A stretch of 15,284 bases of DNA from DATHVI01 sp035461385 (GCA_035461385.1 DATHVI010000029.1:1-15284); one strand, 5' to 3'; positions 6,006 to 13,424 are shown, counted from the first letter of the stretch. The notes: generated by a model not told the origin, from the letters alone. Translations and numbers: made by a program.

Positions 6006-6553
6006 GCGCTGCCGACGCTGCCGTCGTCGCGGCGGAGGACTTCGCGGCGCGGTCGCCGGAGACGACGCGGAGCCGGACCCTCACCTGGCAGGATCCGCTC
6101 GCCTCGGCGGCGGCGGGCGCCGAGCTCGCGGGGATCGACTACCTGCGGGCGATCGTCGCCGGCGAGATCCCGCCGCCGCCGATCGCGGTGATGCTGCGAG
6201 CCGCGCCGGTCGAGATCGCCGACGGGCGGGTGATCTTCGAGGGCCATCCGGGCGAAGAGCACTACAACCCGATCGGGGTCGTCCATGGTGGCTACGCCTC
6301 GACTCTGCTCGACTCCGTGATCGGCTGCGCCGTCCACACGACGCTTCCGGCCGGAGTCGCCTACGCGACGCTGACCCTCGAGGTCAAGTTCGTCCGCCCG
6401 ATCACCGGCGATACCGGCGCGGTCCGCGCCGAGGCCGAGGTCATCCATCGCGGCCGGCGCCAGGCCACCGCCGAGGCGAAGCTGGTTGCCGCCGACTCAG
6501 GCAAGCTCCTCGCCCACGCGACCAGCACCTGCATGATCCTCGGCGCTCCGTAG
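6002..6553 (+). CDS. PaaI-type hotdog-fold acyl-CoA thioesterase
   Basis: A 183-residue hotdog-fold thioesterase of the PaaI/YbgC-related family, hydrolysing an acyl-CoA to free acid and CoA in the cytosol, probably as a tetramer. The active-site region is HYNPIGVVHGG (87-97), with Asn89 and the oxyanion-type HGG at 95-97. It is followed by helix residues STLLD with Asp104, the position of the usual acidic catalytic residue. The strand with LTLEVKFVRPI is the classic central hotdog strand. An N-terminal extension of about 50 residues precedes the fold and ends in a PPPP run. The GTG start at 6002 is fixed by the GTGA overlap with the upstream 71-aa gene. The acyl substrate is not predictable. 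It converges with pepA, leaving a 7-base gap. Confidence 0.88.
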   Translation: MSAADAAVVAAEDFAARSPETTRSRTLTWQDPLASAAAGAELAGIDYLRAIVAGEIPPPPIAVMLRAAPVEIADGRVIFEGHPGEEHYNPIGVVHGGYASTLLDSVIGCAVHTTLPAGVAYATLTLEVKFVRPITGDTGAVRAEAEVIHRGRRQATAEAKLVAADSGKLLAHATSTCMILGAP

Positions 6554-6560
6554 CCGGATC

Positions 6561-8027
6561 TCAGCCGTCGCCGGCGAGGCCGCGCGCGAGGCGGACCAGC
6601 AGCCGCACCCCGAACCCGGTCGGCCCGGAGCCGACGTACTCGCGGCCGACGTCCCATGAGGTCCCGGCGATGTCGAGGTGCGCCCAGGGCTTCGAGTCGA
6701 CGAAGTGCTCGAGGAATGCGGCGCCGTAGATCGTCCCCGCCTTCCGCTTCGCCGCCGAGTTGACGAGGTCGGCGACCTTGCCCTTCGTCAGCTCCCGGTA
6801 CTCGTCGTGGAGCGGCAGCCGCCAGGCGAGCTCGCCGCTGTCCTCGGCGGCCTCGAAGACCCGCTCGGCCCACGCGTCGTCATTCGACACCAGCGCGGCG
6901 TAGGTCGAGCCGAGGGCGACGATCACCGCCCCGGTGAGAGTGGCGAGGTCGACCACCCGATCGGCGCCGAGCTCGCGGACGCAGTAGGTCAGCGCGTCGG
7001 CGAGGATCAGCCGGCCCTCGGCGTCGGTGTTCGTCACCTCGACGGTCATGCCGTTGAGCTGGGTGATCACGTCGCCGGGCCTGGTCGCGGTGCCGCTCGG
7101 CATGTTCTCCGTCGCCGGGACGACCGCGACCAGGTCGAGGCCGAGGCCGAGCTCGGCGATCGCGCCGACCGCCTCGAGCACCGCCGCGCCGCCCGACATG
7201 TCCATCTTCATCTCGTGCATCCCGGTCGAGGGCTTGATCGAGATCCCGCCGCTGTCGAAGGTCACGGCCTTGCCGACGAGGCCGATTGTCTCGCCGCCAC
7301 CGCCGCTGCCGCCGGCCGCGTGGCGGAGGACGATCAGCCGCGGTTCGACGGCGCTGCCCGCGGCGACCGCCGCCAGCCCGCCGAGTCCCCTCGCGGCGAT
7401 CTGCTCCGGCCCGAGGACGTCGACGCTCAGCGGATCGTGCTCGGCGGCGATCTCCTCGGCCCGGCGGGCGAGGTCGGCAGGGGAGAGGTCGTTCGCCGGC
7501 GTGTCCTGGAGCTCGCGGGCGCGGTTCGCGGCCGCGGCCGCGACCCGCGCCGCCTCGACCTCGTTCTCGACGCCGGGACCGGCGGGCGCGAGCAGGGTGA
7601 GGCGCTCGAGCGCGACCGGCTCGGGCTCGCCCTCGTCGCGGCCGCGATAGCGGTCGAACCGGTATCCGGCGAGGATCGTTCCCTCGACGAGCGCCGCGGC
7701 CGCGTCGGCGGCGACGACGCCGGGAAGGTCGGGGAGGACCCAGGCGAGCGTCCGCGCCTCGAGGGCGGCGGCGCGCTTCGCCACCGCGGCGGCGACGACG
7801 CGCAGCCGCTCGGCGTCCGCATCCCCCGGCTCGCCGAGGCCGGCGACCGCGACCCTCGCCGGGCGCCCGGGATAGGCGAGCGTCAGCCGGTCGAGCTCGG
7901 CCCGCGCGTCGGCGCTCCCGGGCGCGTCGCGGAGCTCGGCCGCGAGGTCGGCGCCCTTGACGAGGCCGACTGCGACGAGGTCGGCATCAGCCTCGGGCCA
8001 CGGGTGGGGGCTGAACTCGACGCGCAC
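6561..8027 (-). CDS. pepA: Leucyl (cytosol) aminopeptidase, M17 family
   Basis: A 488-residue zinc/manganese aminopeptidase that removes N-terminal residues from peptides, normally a cytosolic hexamer. All family active-site positions are present: Lys253, Asp258, Lys265 and Asp276 in the GKAVTFDSGG / MKMDMSGGA region, then Asp335, Glu337 and Arg339 in the M17 signature NTDAEGRL. These line up with Escherichia coli PepA at a constant offset of 17 residues. The N-terminal macro-like domain of about 160 residues is Ala-rich and poorly conserved, as usual. The start is GTG at 8027. There is no Shine-Dalgarno sequence, but TACACT lies 8 bases upstream, which fits a leaderless message. It is divergent from the thiolase gene and unrelated in function to the acyl-CoA genes around it. 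Confidence 0.95.
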   Translation of the reverse strand: MRVEFSPHPWPEADADLVAVGLVKGADLAAELRDAPGSADARAELDRLTLAYPGRPARVAVAGLGEPGDADAERLRVVAAAVAKRAAALEARTLAWVLPDLPGVVAADAAAALVEGTILAGYRFDRYRGRDEGEPEPVALERLTLLAPAGPGVENEVEAARVAAAAANRARELQDTPANDLSPADLARRAEEIAAEHDPLSVDVLGPEQIAARGLGGLAAVAAGSAVEPRLIVLRHAAGGSGGGGETIGLVGKAVTFDSGGISIKPSTGMHEMKMDMSGGAAVLEAVGAIAELGLGLDLVAVVPATENMPSGTATRPGDVITQLNGMTVEVTNTDAEGRLILADALTYCVRELGADRVVDLATLTGAVIVALGSTYAALVSNDDAWAERVFEAAEDSGELAWRLPLHDEYRELTKGKVADLVNSAAKRKAGTIYGAAFLEHFVDSKPWAHLDIAGTSWDVGREYVGSGPTGFGVRLLVRLARGLAGDG

Positions 8028-8035
8028 GGCGGGCG

Positions 8036-8041
8036 AGTGTA
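8036..8041 (-). promoter_or_regulatory. -10 box TACACT for pepA
   Basis: Minus-strand TACACT ends 8 bases before the GTG at 8027, placing the transcription start at or next to the start codon. No -35 is evident. Confidence 0.48.
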
Positions 8042-8085
8042 CGCGCCTTCACGGCCGGCCGGAGCGGCGGCCCGAGCGGGCTGAC

Positions 8086-8091
8086 TAGCAT
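8086..8091 (+). promoter_or_regulatory. -10 box TAGCAT for the thiolase gene
   Basis: TAGCAT lies 50 bases before the ATG at 8142, giving a leader of about 45 bases that carries an AAGGAG ribosome-binding site at 8128-8133. Unlike the neighbouring leaderless starts, this gene uses a conventional leader. Confidence 0.42.
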
Positions 8092-8141
8092 TCGCGTCGA
8101 GAGAGGCAACCGGCAGATGGTCGCCCGAAGGAGATGCCCGC

Positions 8142-9326
8142 ATGTCGAAGACAGTGATCCTCGGTACCGCTCGAACCCCGTTCGGCAAGATGGGCGGCGC
8201 GTTCGCGTCGCTCGACGCCATCGACCTCGGGGCGAAGGCGATCGAAGCCGCGCTCGAGCGCTCCGAGGTCGCGCCCGACCAGGTCGAGGCGGTCATCTAC
8301 GGCCAGGTGCTCCAGGCGGGCCAGGGCCAGATCCCGTCGCGACAGGCCCAGATCAGGGCGGGGATCCCGCGCGAGGTGCCCTCGGAGACCGTGAACAAGG
8401 TCTGCGCGTCGGGGATGCGCTCGCTCGGCCTTGCCGACCAGGCGATCCGTGCCGGCGACCTCGAGCTCGGGGTGACCGGGGGGATGGAGTCGATGTCGGC
8501 CGCGCCGTACCTGCTGCCCGGCGCTCGGTTCGGCTACCGGATGGGCGACGCCAGCGCCGTCGACGCGATGACTCACGACGGGCTCACGAACCCGTTCACC
8601 GGCAAGAAGATGATCGCCGAGGCGAGCGAGGTGGCGGGTGAGCTCGAGATCACCCGGCCCGATATGGACCGCTTCGCGGCGCGCTCGCACCAGCTCGCCG
8701 CGAAGGCGACCGACGATGGCCGGCTCGCCGAGGAGATCGTCTCGGTGACGGTGAAGAGCCGCAAGTCGGAGACTGAGGTCGAGGCCGACGAGGCGATCCG
8801 TCCCGACACCAGCGTCGAGGCGCTCGCGAAGCTGCCGGCGATCGGCGGCGATGGAGCGACCCACACCGCCGGCAACGCCCCCGGGGTCAACGACGGGGCC
8901 GCGGCGGTCGTCGTCGCCTCCGAGGAGTGGGCGACCCGCAACGGGCGCGCCCCGCTGGCGAAGGTCGTCTCCTACGGCACCGTCGCCGACGACTTCCCCT
9001 ACCTCGCCCGCACCCCGGCGAAGGCGGCCGAGCAGGCGCTCGGCAAGGCCGGCCTCGCCGCCGACGACGTCGACCTCTGGGAGATCAACGAGGCGTTCGC
9101 GTCGGTGGCGCTCAACTCGCTGCGGATGCTCGGCGTCGACGAGGCGGCTGCGAACGTGAACGGCGGCGCGATCGCGCTCGGCCATCCGATCGGCGCTTCG
9201 GGCGCGCGGATCGTCGGCGCCCTCGTCCACGAGCTTCGCCGTCGGGGCGGCGGGCTCGGCTGCGCGGCGATCTGCTCCGGGGGCGGTCAAGGCGATGCGA
9301 TCGTCCTCGAGGTCAACCGCGGCTAG
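8142..9326 (+). CDS. Acetyl-CoA acetyltransferase (thiolase)
   Basis: A 394-residue type II thiolase catalysing reversible Claisen condensation or cleavage of 3-ketoacyl-CoA, cytosolic and usually a tetramer. The nucleophilic Cys88 is in VNKVCASGM, His348 in ALGHPIGASG and the acid/base Cys378 in ICSGGGQGDA. Together with the NEAFA loop these are the complete catalytic set. The length matches the biosynthetic acetoacetyl-CoA thiolase group, but longer 3-ketoacyl-CoA substrates are not excluded. The ATG at 8142 has AAGGAG (8128-8133) 8 bases upstream. It is followed by a large folded element and the HAD gene on the same strand. A role at the end of the acyl-CoA route suggested by the dehydrogenase and mutase genes is plausible. 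Confidence 0.94.
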   Translation: MSKTVILGTARTPFGKMGGAFASLDAIDLGAKAIEAALERSEVAPDQVEAVIYGQVLQAGQGQIPSRQAQIRAGIPREVPSETVNKVCASGMRSLGLADQAIRAGDLELGVTGGMESMSAAPYLLPGARFGYRMGDASAVDAMTHDGLTNPFTGKKMIAEASEVAGELEITRPDMDRFAARSHQLAAKATDDGRLAEEIVSVTVKSRKSETEVEADEAIRPDTSVEALAKLPAIGGDGATHTAGNAPGVNDGAAAVVVASEEWATRNGRAPLAKVVSYGTVADDFPYLARTPAKAAEQALGKAGLAADDVDLWEINEAFASVALNSLRMLGVDEAAANVNGGAIALGHPIGASGARIVGALVHELRRRGGGLGCAAICSGGGQGDAIVLEVNRG

Positions 9327-9337
9327 CAGCCCGCGAA

Positions 9338-9437
9338 AAACGAGCATGCCAAGGACGCAGGGAGGCCGCCGCAGCGAGCGTACCGACGAGGTACGTGAGC
9401 AAGGCGGCCGACCGAGGACGCCGGCAGGCGAAGGTTT
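9338..9437 (+). other. Nested-palindrome element (candidate structured RNA or dispersed repeat)
   Basis: About 100 bases that fold end to end. The outer pairs are AAAC (9338-9341) with GTTT (9434-9437). Next is GCATGCC (9344-9350) with GGCAGGC (9423-9429), with one mismatch. Then GGCCGCC (9364-9370) pairs perfectly with GGCGGCC (9403-9409), and CGTACC (9379-9384) with GGTACG (9390-9395) around a GACGA loop. Between the two inner stems are purine-rich GCAGCGAG and TGAGCAA internal loops. The hexamer GGACGC occurs on both sides (9353-9358 and 9416-9421). It begins 12 bases after the thiolase stop and ends at the HAD coding core. No second copy is in the window, so calling it a repeat, a structured RNA or an attenuator is inference. 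It is not related to the codon pattern of either flanking gene. Confidence 0.6.
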
Positions 9438-10233
9438 GCAGCGGGCCGCGGCGTTCTTCGACCTCGACAAGACGCTGATGGCCGGCTCGAGCGGGATCCA
9501 CTTCGGGCGCGCGGCGTTCAGGAGCGGGATGGTCGGCCGCCGCCAGCTCGCGCGCTGGGCGCTCGACCATCTGCGCTTCCGCCTCCGCGGCGCGACCGAC
9601 GAGCAGGCGCAGGCGCTGCTTGTCGAGGTCCGTGACTTGCTCGCGGGGGTCCCCGCCCGCAGCATCGCCCGCATGGTCCCCGACCTGCTCGCCGGGATCC
9701 TGCCGCGGATCTACCCGCAGATGCTCGACGAGGTCCACGCCCACCAGGACGCCGGCAGGGCGACGTTCATCGTCTCCGCCGCCGGCAACGAGCTCGTCGC
9801 CCTACTCGCCCGGGTGCTGGGGATGGACGGCGGGATCGGCACCGCGTACGAGGTCGACGAGCACGGGGCGCTGACCGGGCACCTCGACGGCCCGTTCATG
9901 TATGGGGAGGGCAAGGTCGAGGCGATGCGCCGGTTCGCGGCCGAGCACGAGATCTCGCTGCCGGACTCGTGGGCGTACTCCGACTCCGCCTCCGACCTGC
10001 CGATGCTGCGGGCGGTCGGGACTCCGGTCGCGGTCAATCCCGATCTCGAGCTCGCCCGGGTCGCCCGCGAGCAGGGCTGGCGGGTGATGCGCTTCGAGCG
10101 GCTGGGACGCCGGCTTGCGATCGCTGGGGCGACGCTCAGCGCCGCCGCCGTCGGCGGGATGGGGACGTTCCTGGCCTCACGGGCTCGCCGCACGCGGCGA
10201 ACCTGGGGCGCGCCCGGGATCCCGCGACGCTGA
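9346..10233 (+). CDS. HAD-IB family phosphatase with C-terminal hydrophobic tail
   Basis: A haloacid dehalogenase-superfamily phosphatase of the IB subgroup (SerB/CicA-like), acting on a small phosphorylated substrate that cannot be named. The motifs are complete: FFDLDKT with nucleophile Asp39 and Asp41, VSAAG as motif II, the GEGK lysine as motif III and YSDSASDLPML as the metal-binding motif IV. After the catalytic domain there is a hydrophobic stretch beginning LAIAGATLSAAAVGG, flanked by Arg, probably a single membrane anchor near the C-terminus. The start is uncertain. ATG at 9346 gives 295 residues but makes the first 30 or so residues (Arg-rich) a translation of the folded element. 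A TTG at 9436 would begin right at the HAD core but has poor ribosome-binding spacing. An ATG at 9295 would overlap the thiolase gene. The stop lies 8 bases before the amidase start. Confidence 0.82.
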   Translation: MPRTQGGRRSERTDEVREQGGRPRTPAGEGLQRAAAFFDLDKTLMAGSSGIHFGRAAFRSGMVGRRQLARWALDHLRFRLRGATDEQAQALLVEVRDLLAGVPARSIARMVPDLLAGILPRIYPQMLDEVHAHQDAGRATFIVSAAGNELVALLARVLGMDGGIGTAYEVDEHGALTGHLDGPFMYGEGKVEAMRRFAAEHEISLPDSWAYSDSASDLPMLRAVGTPVAVNPDLELARVAREQGWRVMRFERLGRRLAIAGATLSAAAVGGMGTFLASRARRTRRTWGAPGIPRR

Positions 10234-10241
10234 GCGAGTCG

Positions 10242-11645
10242 ATGGACGCGAGCGATGTCGCCTTCGCCGGAATCGCCCGCCAGGCGGCGCTGATCCGCGA
10301 CGGCGCCGTCTCGTCGCGGGAGTTGGTCGAGGTCTACCTCGGCCGGATCGAGCGCCTCGATCGCGAGCTCGGGGCGTTCCGGGTCGTCTTCGCCGACCGC
10401 GCGATCGCCGCAGCCGAGGAGGCCGATCGCGGGCGGGCCGCCGGCGAGCAGGCGCCGCTGCTCGGCGTCCCGATCGCGGTCAAGGACGTCGAGGACGTCG
10501 AGGGGGAGCTGACGACGCTCGGCACCGGCGGCTTCGACGAGCCCGCCCGCCGCGACTCCGGCACCGTCGCCGCGCTGCGGGAGGCCGGCGCGATCCTGAT
10601 CGGCAAGACGAACCTCCCCGAGCTCGCGATCTGCGGGTTCACGGAGTCGGTGACGTGGGGCGTGACCCGGAACCCGTGGAGTGCCGCCCGGACCCCGGGC
10701 GGGTCGAGCGGCGGCAGCGGCGCCGCCGTCGCCGCCGGGCTCGTCGGCGCGGCGTCGGCGAGCGACGGCGCCGGGTCGATCCGGATCCCGGCAGCCTTCT
10801 GCGGGCTCTTCGGCCTCAAGCCGCAGTGGGGGAGGATCCCGGTCGACCCGGTCGACCACTGGTACGGGCTCTCGTCGGGCGGCTGCCTGACGAGGTCGGT
10901 GCTCGACTCGGCGCTGTACCTCGACGTCGTCGCTCGCCGGGGCGGAGCCGGCGCGCCGCCCGCCCCCGAGCGGCCGTTCTCCGAGGCCGCCGCGACGCCG
11001 CCGCCGCGGCTGCGGATCGCGGTCTCCGAGCGCCCGGTACGCGCCGGAGCGCCGCCGATCGTGAGCGACGAGGTTCGCGCCGGGCTGGCGTCGGTCGAGG
11101 CGAGCCTGCGGGCGCTCGGACACGACGTCCGGCGGGCCGACCCCCGCTACGGCCTCGCTGCGACGAACATGGTCACCCGCTACCTGAGGGGGATCCACGA
11201 CGACGCCGCCCGCGTCGCCGATCCCGAGCGGCTCGAGGACCGCACCCGAGGCTTCATCCGGCTCGGCTCGCTCTACCCGGCGGCGCTCGCCCGCCGCGCG
11301 CGGTCGGCGGCCGAGCGTGACGCGCGGCGGATCAACCGGATCTTCGACCGCTTCGACCTCCTCGTCACCCCGACCGTCGGCGAGCCGCCGGTCGCGGTCG
11401 ACCGCTGGCGCGGGCGCGGCGCGCTCCGCACCCTGCTCGGGATGAGCCGGACGTTCGCCTTCACCCCGATCTGGAACCACACCGGTCAGCCGGCGGCCTC
11501 GGTGCCGGCGGGATTCACGGCCGGCGGGCTGCCGCTCGGCGCCCAGCTGATCGCGCCCCCGAACCGCGACGAGGTCCTGATCTCGCTCGCGGCGCAGCTC
11601 GAGGCTGAGCGGGGTTGGACCGACCGGCGCCCGCCGACCGGTTAG
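10242..11645 (+). CDS. Amidase-signature family amidase
   Basis: A 467-residue serine amidase hydrolysing a carboxamide to acid plus ammonia or amine. The Ser-cisSer-Lys triad is readable: Lys81 in PIAVKDV, the cis-Ser at 155 in GGSSGGSG, and nucleophile Ser179 in GAGSIRIP, with the 24-residue spacing seen in peptide amidase and FAAH. It is related to GatA, but no gatB or gatC is nearby, so tRNA-dependent transamidation is unlikely. The natural substrate is unknown. The ATG at 10242 follows the HAD stop by 8 bases, so they probably form an operon. A longer in-frame extension reading back through the HAD gene is not credible. It ends 23 bases before the mutase large-subunit gene, whose -10 box lies in that gap. 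Confidence 0.9.
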   Translation: MDASDVAFAGIARQAALIRDGAVSSRELVEVYLGRIERLDRELGAFRVVFADRAIAAAEEADRGRAAGEQAPLLGVPIAVKDVEDVEGELTTLGTGGFDEPARRDSGTVAALREAGAILIGKTNLPELAICGFTESVTWGVTRNPWSAARTPGGSSGGSGAAVAAGLVGAASASDGAGSIRIPAAFCGLFGLKPQWGRIPVDPVDHWYGLSSGGCLTRSVLDSALYLDVVARRGGAGAPPAPERPFSEAAATPPPRLRIAVSERPVRAGAPPIVSDEVRAGLASVEASLRALGHDVRRADPRYGLAATNMVTRYLRGIHDDAARVADPERLEDRTRGFIRLGSLYPAALARRARSAAERDARRINRIFDRFDLLVTPTVGEPPVAVDRWRGRGALRTLLGMSRTFAFTPIWNHTGQPAASVPAGFTAGGLPLGAQLIAPPNRDEVLISLAAQLEAERGWTDRRPPTG

Positions 11646-11656
11646 CGGCACGCCCT

Positions 11657-11662
11657 TAGACT
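11657..11662 (+). promoter_or_regulatory. -10 box TTAGACT for the mutase large subunit
   Basis: TTAGACT ends 6 bases before the ATG at 11669, the spacing at which RNA polymerase would start on the A of the start codon. There is no Shine-Dalgarno sequence. This is the cleanest leaderless promoter candidate in the window. Confidence 0.6.
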
Positions 11663-11668
11663 TCGGGT

Positions 11669-13327
11669 ATGGCGGTCGAACCTGACGTCAGGCGCCGCGC
11701 GCATCAGTGGCGGGAGGAGGTCTACGCGAAGACGCCCGAGCGGGATGCCGAGTTCTCGACCATCTCCGGGCACCCGATCGACCCGCTCTACACCGCCGAC
11801 GACCTCGGCGACTGGGACGCCGAGCGCGACCTCGGGTTCCCGGGCGAGTTCCCGTACACCCGCGGGGTCTACCCGTCGATGTACCGGGGGCGGCTGTGGA
11901 CGATGCGCCAGTTCGCCGGCTTCGGGACCGCCGAGGAGACGAACGAGCGCTTCCGCTACCTGCTCGACCATGGCCAGACGGGCCTCTCGACGGCGTTCGA
12001 CATGCCGACGCTGATGGGCCTCGACTCCGACCACTCGCGCAGCCTCGGCGAGGTCGGGGTCGAGGGGGTGGCGATCGACACCCTCGACGACATGGAGACG
12101 CTGTTCCGCGGCATCCCGCTCGACGAGGTGACGGTGTCGATGACGATCAACGCCCCGGCGGCGATCCTGCTGGCGTTCTACGTCGCCGCGGCCTCCGAGC
12201 GCGGGATTGACGCCGAGCGGCTCGGCGGGACGATCCAGACCGACATCCTCAAGGAGTACATCGCCCAGAAGGAGTGGTGCTTCCCGATCGACCCGGCGAT
12301 GCGGCTGTGTACCGACATGATCGAGTGGTGCACCGAGCAGATGCCGCGCTGGCACCCGATCTCGATCTCCGGCTACCACATCCGCGAGGCCGGCTCGACT
12401 GCCCAGCAGGAGCTCGCGTTCACGCTCAAGGACGGCTTCACCTACGTCGAGCACGCGATCGCGCGCGGCCTCGACGTCGATGCCTTCGCGCCCCGCCTGA
12501 GCTTCTTCTTCAACGCCCACCTCGACTTCTTCGAGGAGATCGCCAAGTACCGCGCGGCGCGGCGGATCTGGGCGCGGGAGCTGCGCGAGACCTACGGCGC
12601 CAAGCGCCCGGAGTCGCTGCGGATGCGCTTCCACACCCAGACCGCCGGGGTCAGCCTCACCGCTCAGCAGCCGCTGAACAACGTCGTCCGGACCGCGATC
12701 GAGGCGCTCGCCGCGGTCCTCGGCGGCACCCAGAGCCTGCACACGAACTCCTACGACGAGGCGCTGGCGCTGCCGACCGAAGAGGCGGTGCGGGTCGCGC
12801 TTCGCACCCAGCAGGTGATCGCGCACGAGACCGGGGTCGCGAACACCGTCGACCCGCTCGGCGGCTCCTACTTCGTCGAGAAGCTGACCGACGAGATCGA
12901 GGCGGCGGCGTACGACTACTTCGGCCGCATCGACGAGCTCGGCGGGATGGTCGAGGCGACCAAGCGCGGATTCCCCCAGCGCGAGATCGCCGACGCCGCG
13001 TTCCGCTACCAGCGCGAGGTCGACTCGAAGCAGCGGGTGGTCGTCGGCGTCAACGACTACCGCGAGGGCGGCGACGGCGAGATCCCGATCCTCCGCATCG
13101 ACCCGTCGCTGGAGCGAAAGCAGCGCGACCGGGTCTCCTCGACGCGGGCGAAGCGCGACTCGCGCGCGGTCGAAGAGACGCTCGCCGAGCTGCGGCGTGC
13201 CGCGGCCTCCGACGCCAACCTGATCGAGCCGATCCTGGCCGCGGCCCGGGCCCGCGCGACCGAGGGCGAGATCGTCGCCGCGCTCCAGGACGTCTTCGGC
13301 ACCTACACCGAGCACCCGCAGTTCTGA
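11669..13327 (+). CDS. B12-dependent acyl-CoA mutase large subunit, isobutyryl-CoA mutase-like
   Basis: A 552-residue catalytic TIM-barrel subunit of a split adenosylcobalamin-dependent acyl-CoA mutase; the B12 domain is the separate gene downstream. Family marks are RGRLWTMRQFAGFGTAEE, GTIQTDILKEYIAQKEW, SISGYHIREAG with catalytic His237, and TQSLHTNSYDEALALPTE. Three specificity positions are readable. Phe82 sits where methylmalonyl-CoA mutase has Tyr89 and 2-hydroxyisobutyryl-CoA mutase has Ile90. Ala109 sits where the latter has Asp117. Gln200 replaces the carboxylate-binding Arg207 of methylmalonyl-CoA mutase. Together with FFFNAHLDFFEEIAK, this matches isobutyryl-CoA mutase large subunits (n-butyryl-CoA to isobutyryl-CoA). 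The exact substrate remains inferred. The length is about that of IcmA, and the N-terminus up to FTRG-like PYTRGVYPSMYRG also resembles it. The start at ATG 11669 is supported by the leaderless promoter box. The chaperone is likely the meaB product of this window. Confidence 0.93.
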   Translation: MAVEPDVRRRAHQWREEVYAKTPERDAEFSTISGHPIDPLYTADDLGDWDAERDLGFPGEFPYTRGVYPSMYRGRLWTMRQFAGFGTAEETNERFRYLLDHGQTGLSTAFDMPTLMGLDSDHSRSLGEVGVEGVAIDTLDDMETLFRGIPLDEVTVSMTINAPAAILLAFYVAAASERGIDAERLGGTIQTDILKEYIAQKEWCFPIDPAMRLCTDMIEWCTEQMPRWHPISISGYHIREAGSTAQQELAFTLKDGFTYVEHAIARGLDVDAFAPRLSFFFNAHLDFFEEIAKYRAARRIWARELRETYGAKRPESLRMRFHTQTAGVSLTAQQPLNNVVRTAIEALAAVLGGTQSLHTNSYDEALALPTEEAVRVALRTQQVIAHETGVANTVDPLGGSYFVEKLTDEIEAAAYDYFGRIDELGGMVEATKRGFPQREIADAAFRYQREVDSKQRVVVGVNDYREGGDGEIPILRIDPSLERKQRDRVSSTRAKRDSRAVEETLAELRRAAASDANLIEPILAAARARATEGEIVAALQDVFGTYTEHPQF

Positions 13328-13409
13328 GCGTCGCCGACGCGGGTCGATCCGTGCACACCATGGGTGCCCAAGTCGACGTCGGTCACGGTTGCGGGCGGGG
13401 GCGCTCGAC

Positions 13410-13415
13410 TACGCT
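13410..13415 (+). promoter_or_regulatory. -10 box TACGCT for the mutase small subunit
   Basis: TACGCT ends 9 bases before the ATG at 13425. GAGGAG directly abuts the ATG, too close to serve as a normal ribosome-binding site, so a very short leader is likely. A loose TTGCGG lies 15 bases upstream of the box. Confidence 0.4.
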
Positions 13416-13424
13416 TCTGAGGAG

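Noticed and set aside
8085..9674. 529-codon minus-strand frame opposite the thiolase and HAD genes
   Set aside because: It is a shadow of the thiolase, whose full catalytic Cys/His/Cys set is on the plus strand.
10242..11645. Amidase as GatA of a tRNA-dependent amidotransferase
   Set aside because: No gatB or gatC is nearby. Amidase-signature enzymes with many substrates share the same triad.
9711..11651. 646-codon minus-strand frame opposite the amidase
   Set aside because: It has low-complexity Arg/Asp/Glu composition and lies opposite an amidase with an intact catalytic triad.
11642..13315. 557-codon minus-strand frame opposite the mutase large subunit
   Set aside because: It is an antisense shadow. 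The plus strand carries clear mutase motifs over the whole length.
11669..13327. Calling the mutase methylmalonyl-CoA or 2-hydroxyisobutyryl-CoA mutase
   Set aside because: The Tyr and Arg needed for methylmalonyl-CoA are Phe82 and Gln200, and the Ile and Asp typical of the hydroxyisobutyryl enzyme are Phe82 and Ala109.
13389..13424. Upstream TTG start for the mutase small subunit
   Set aside because: It would add 12 residues unlike the family and read through the probable -10 box. The ATG at 13425 fits family length.
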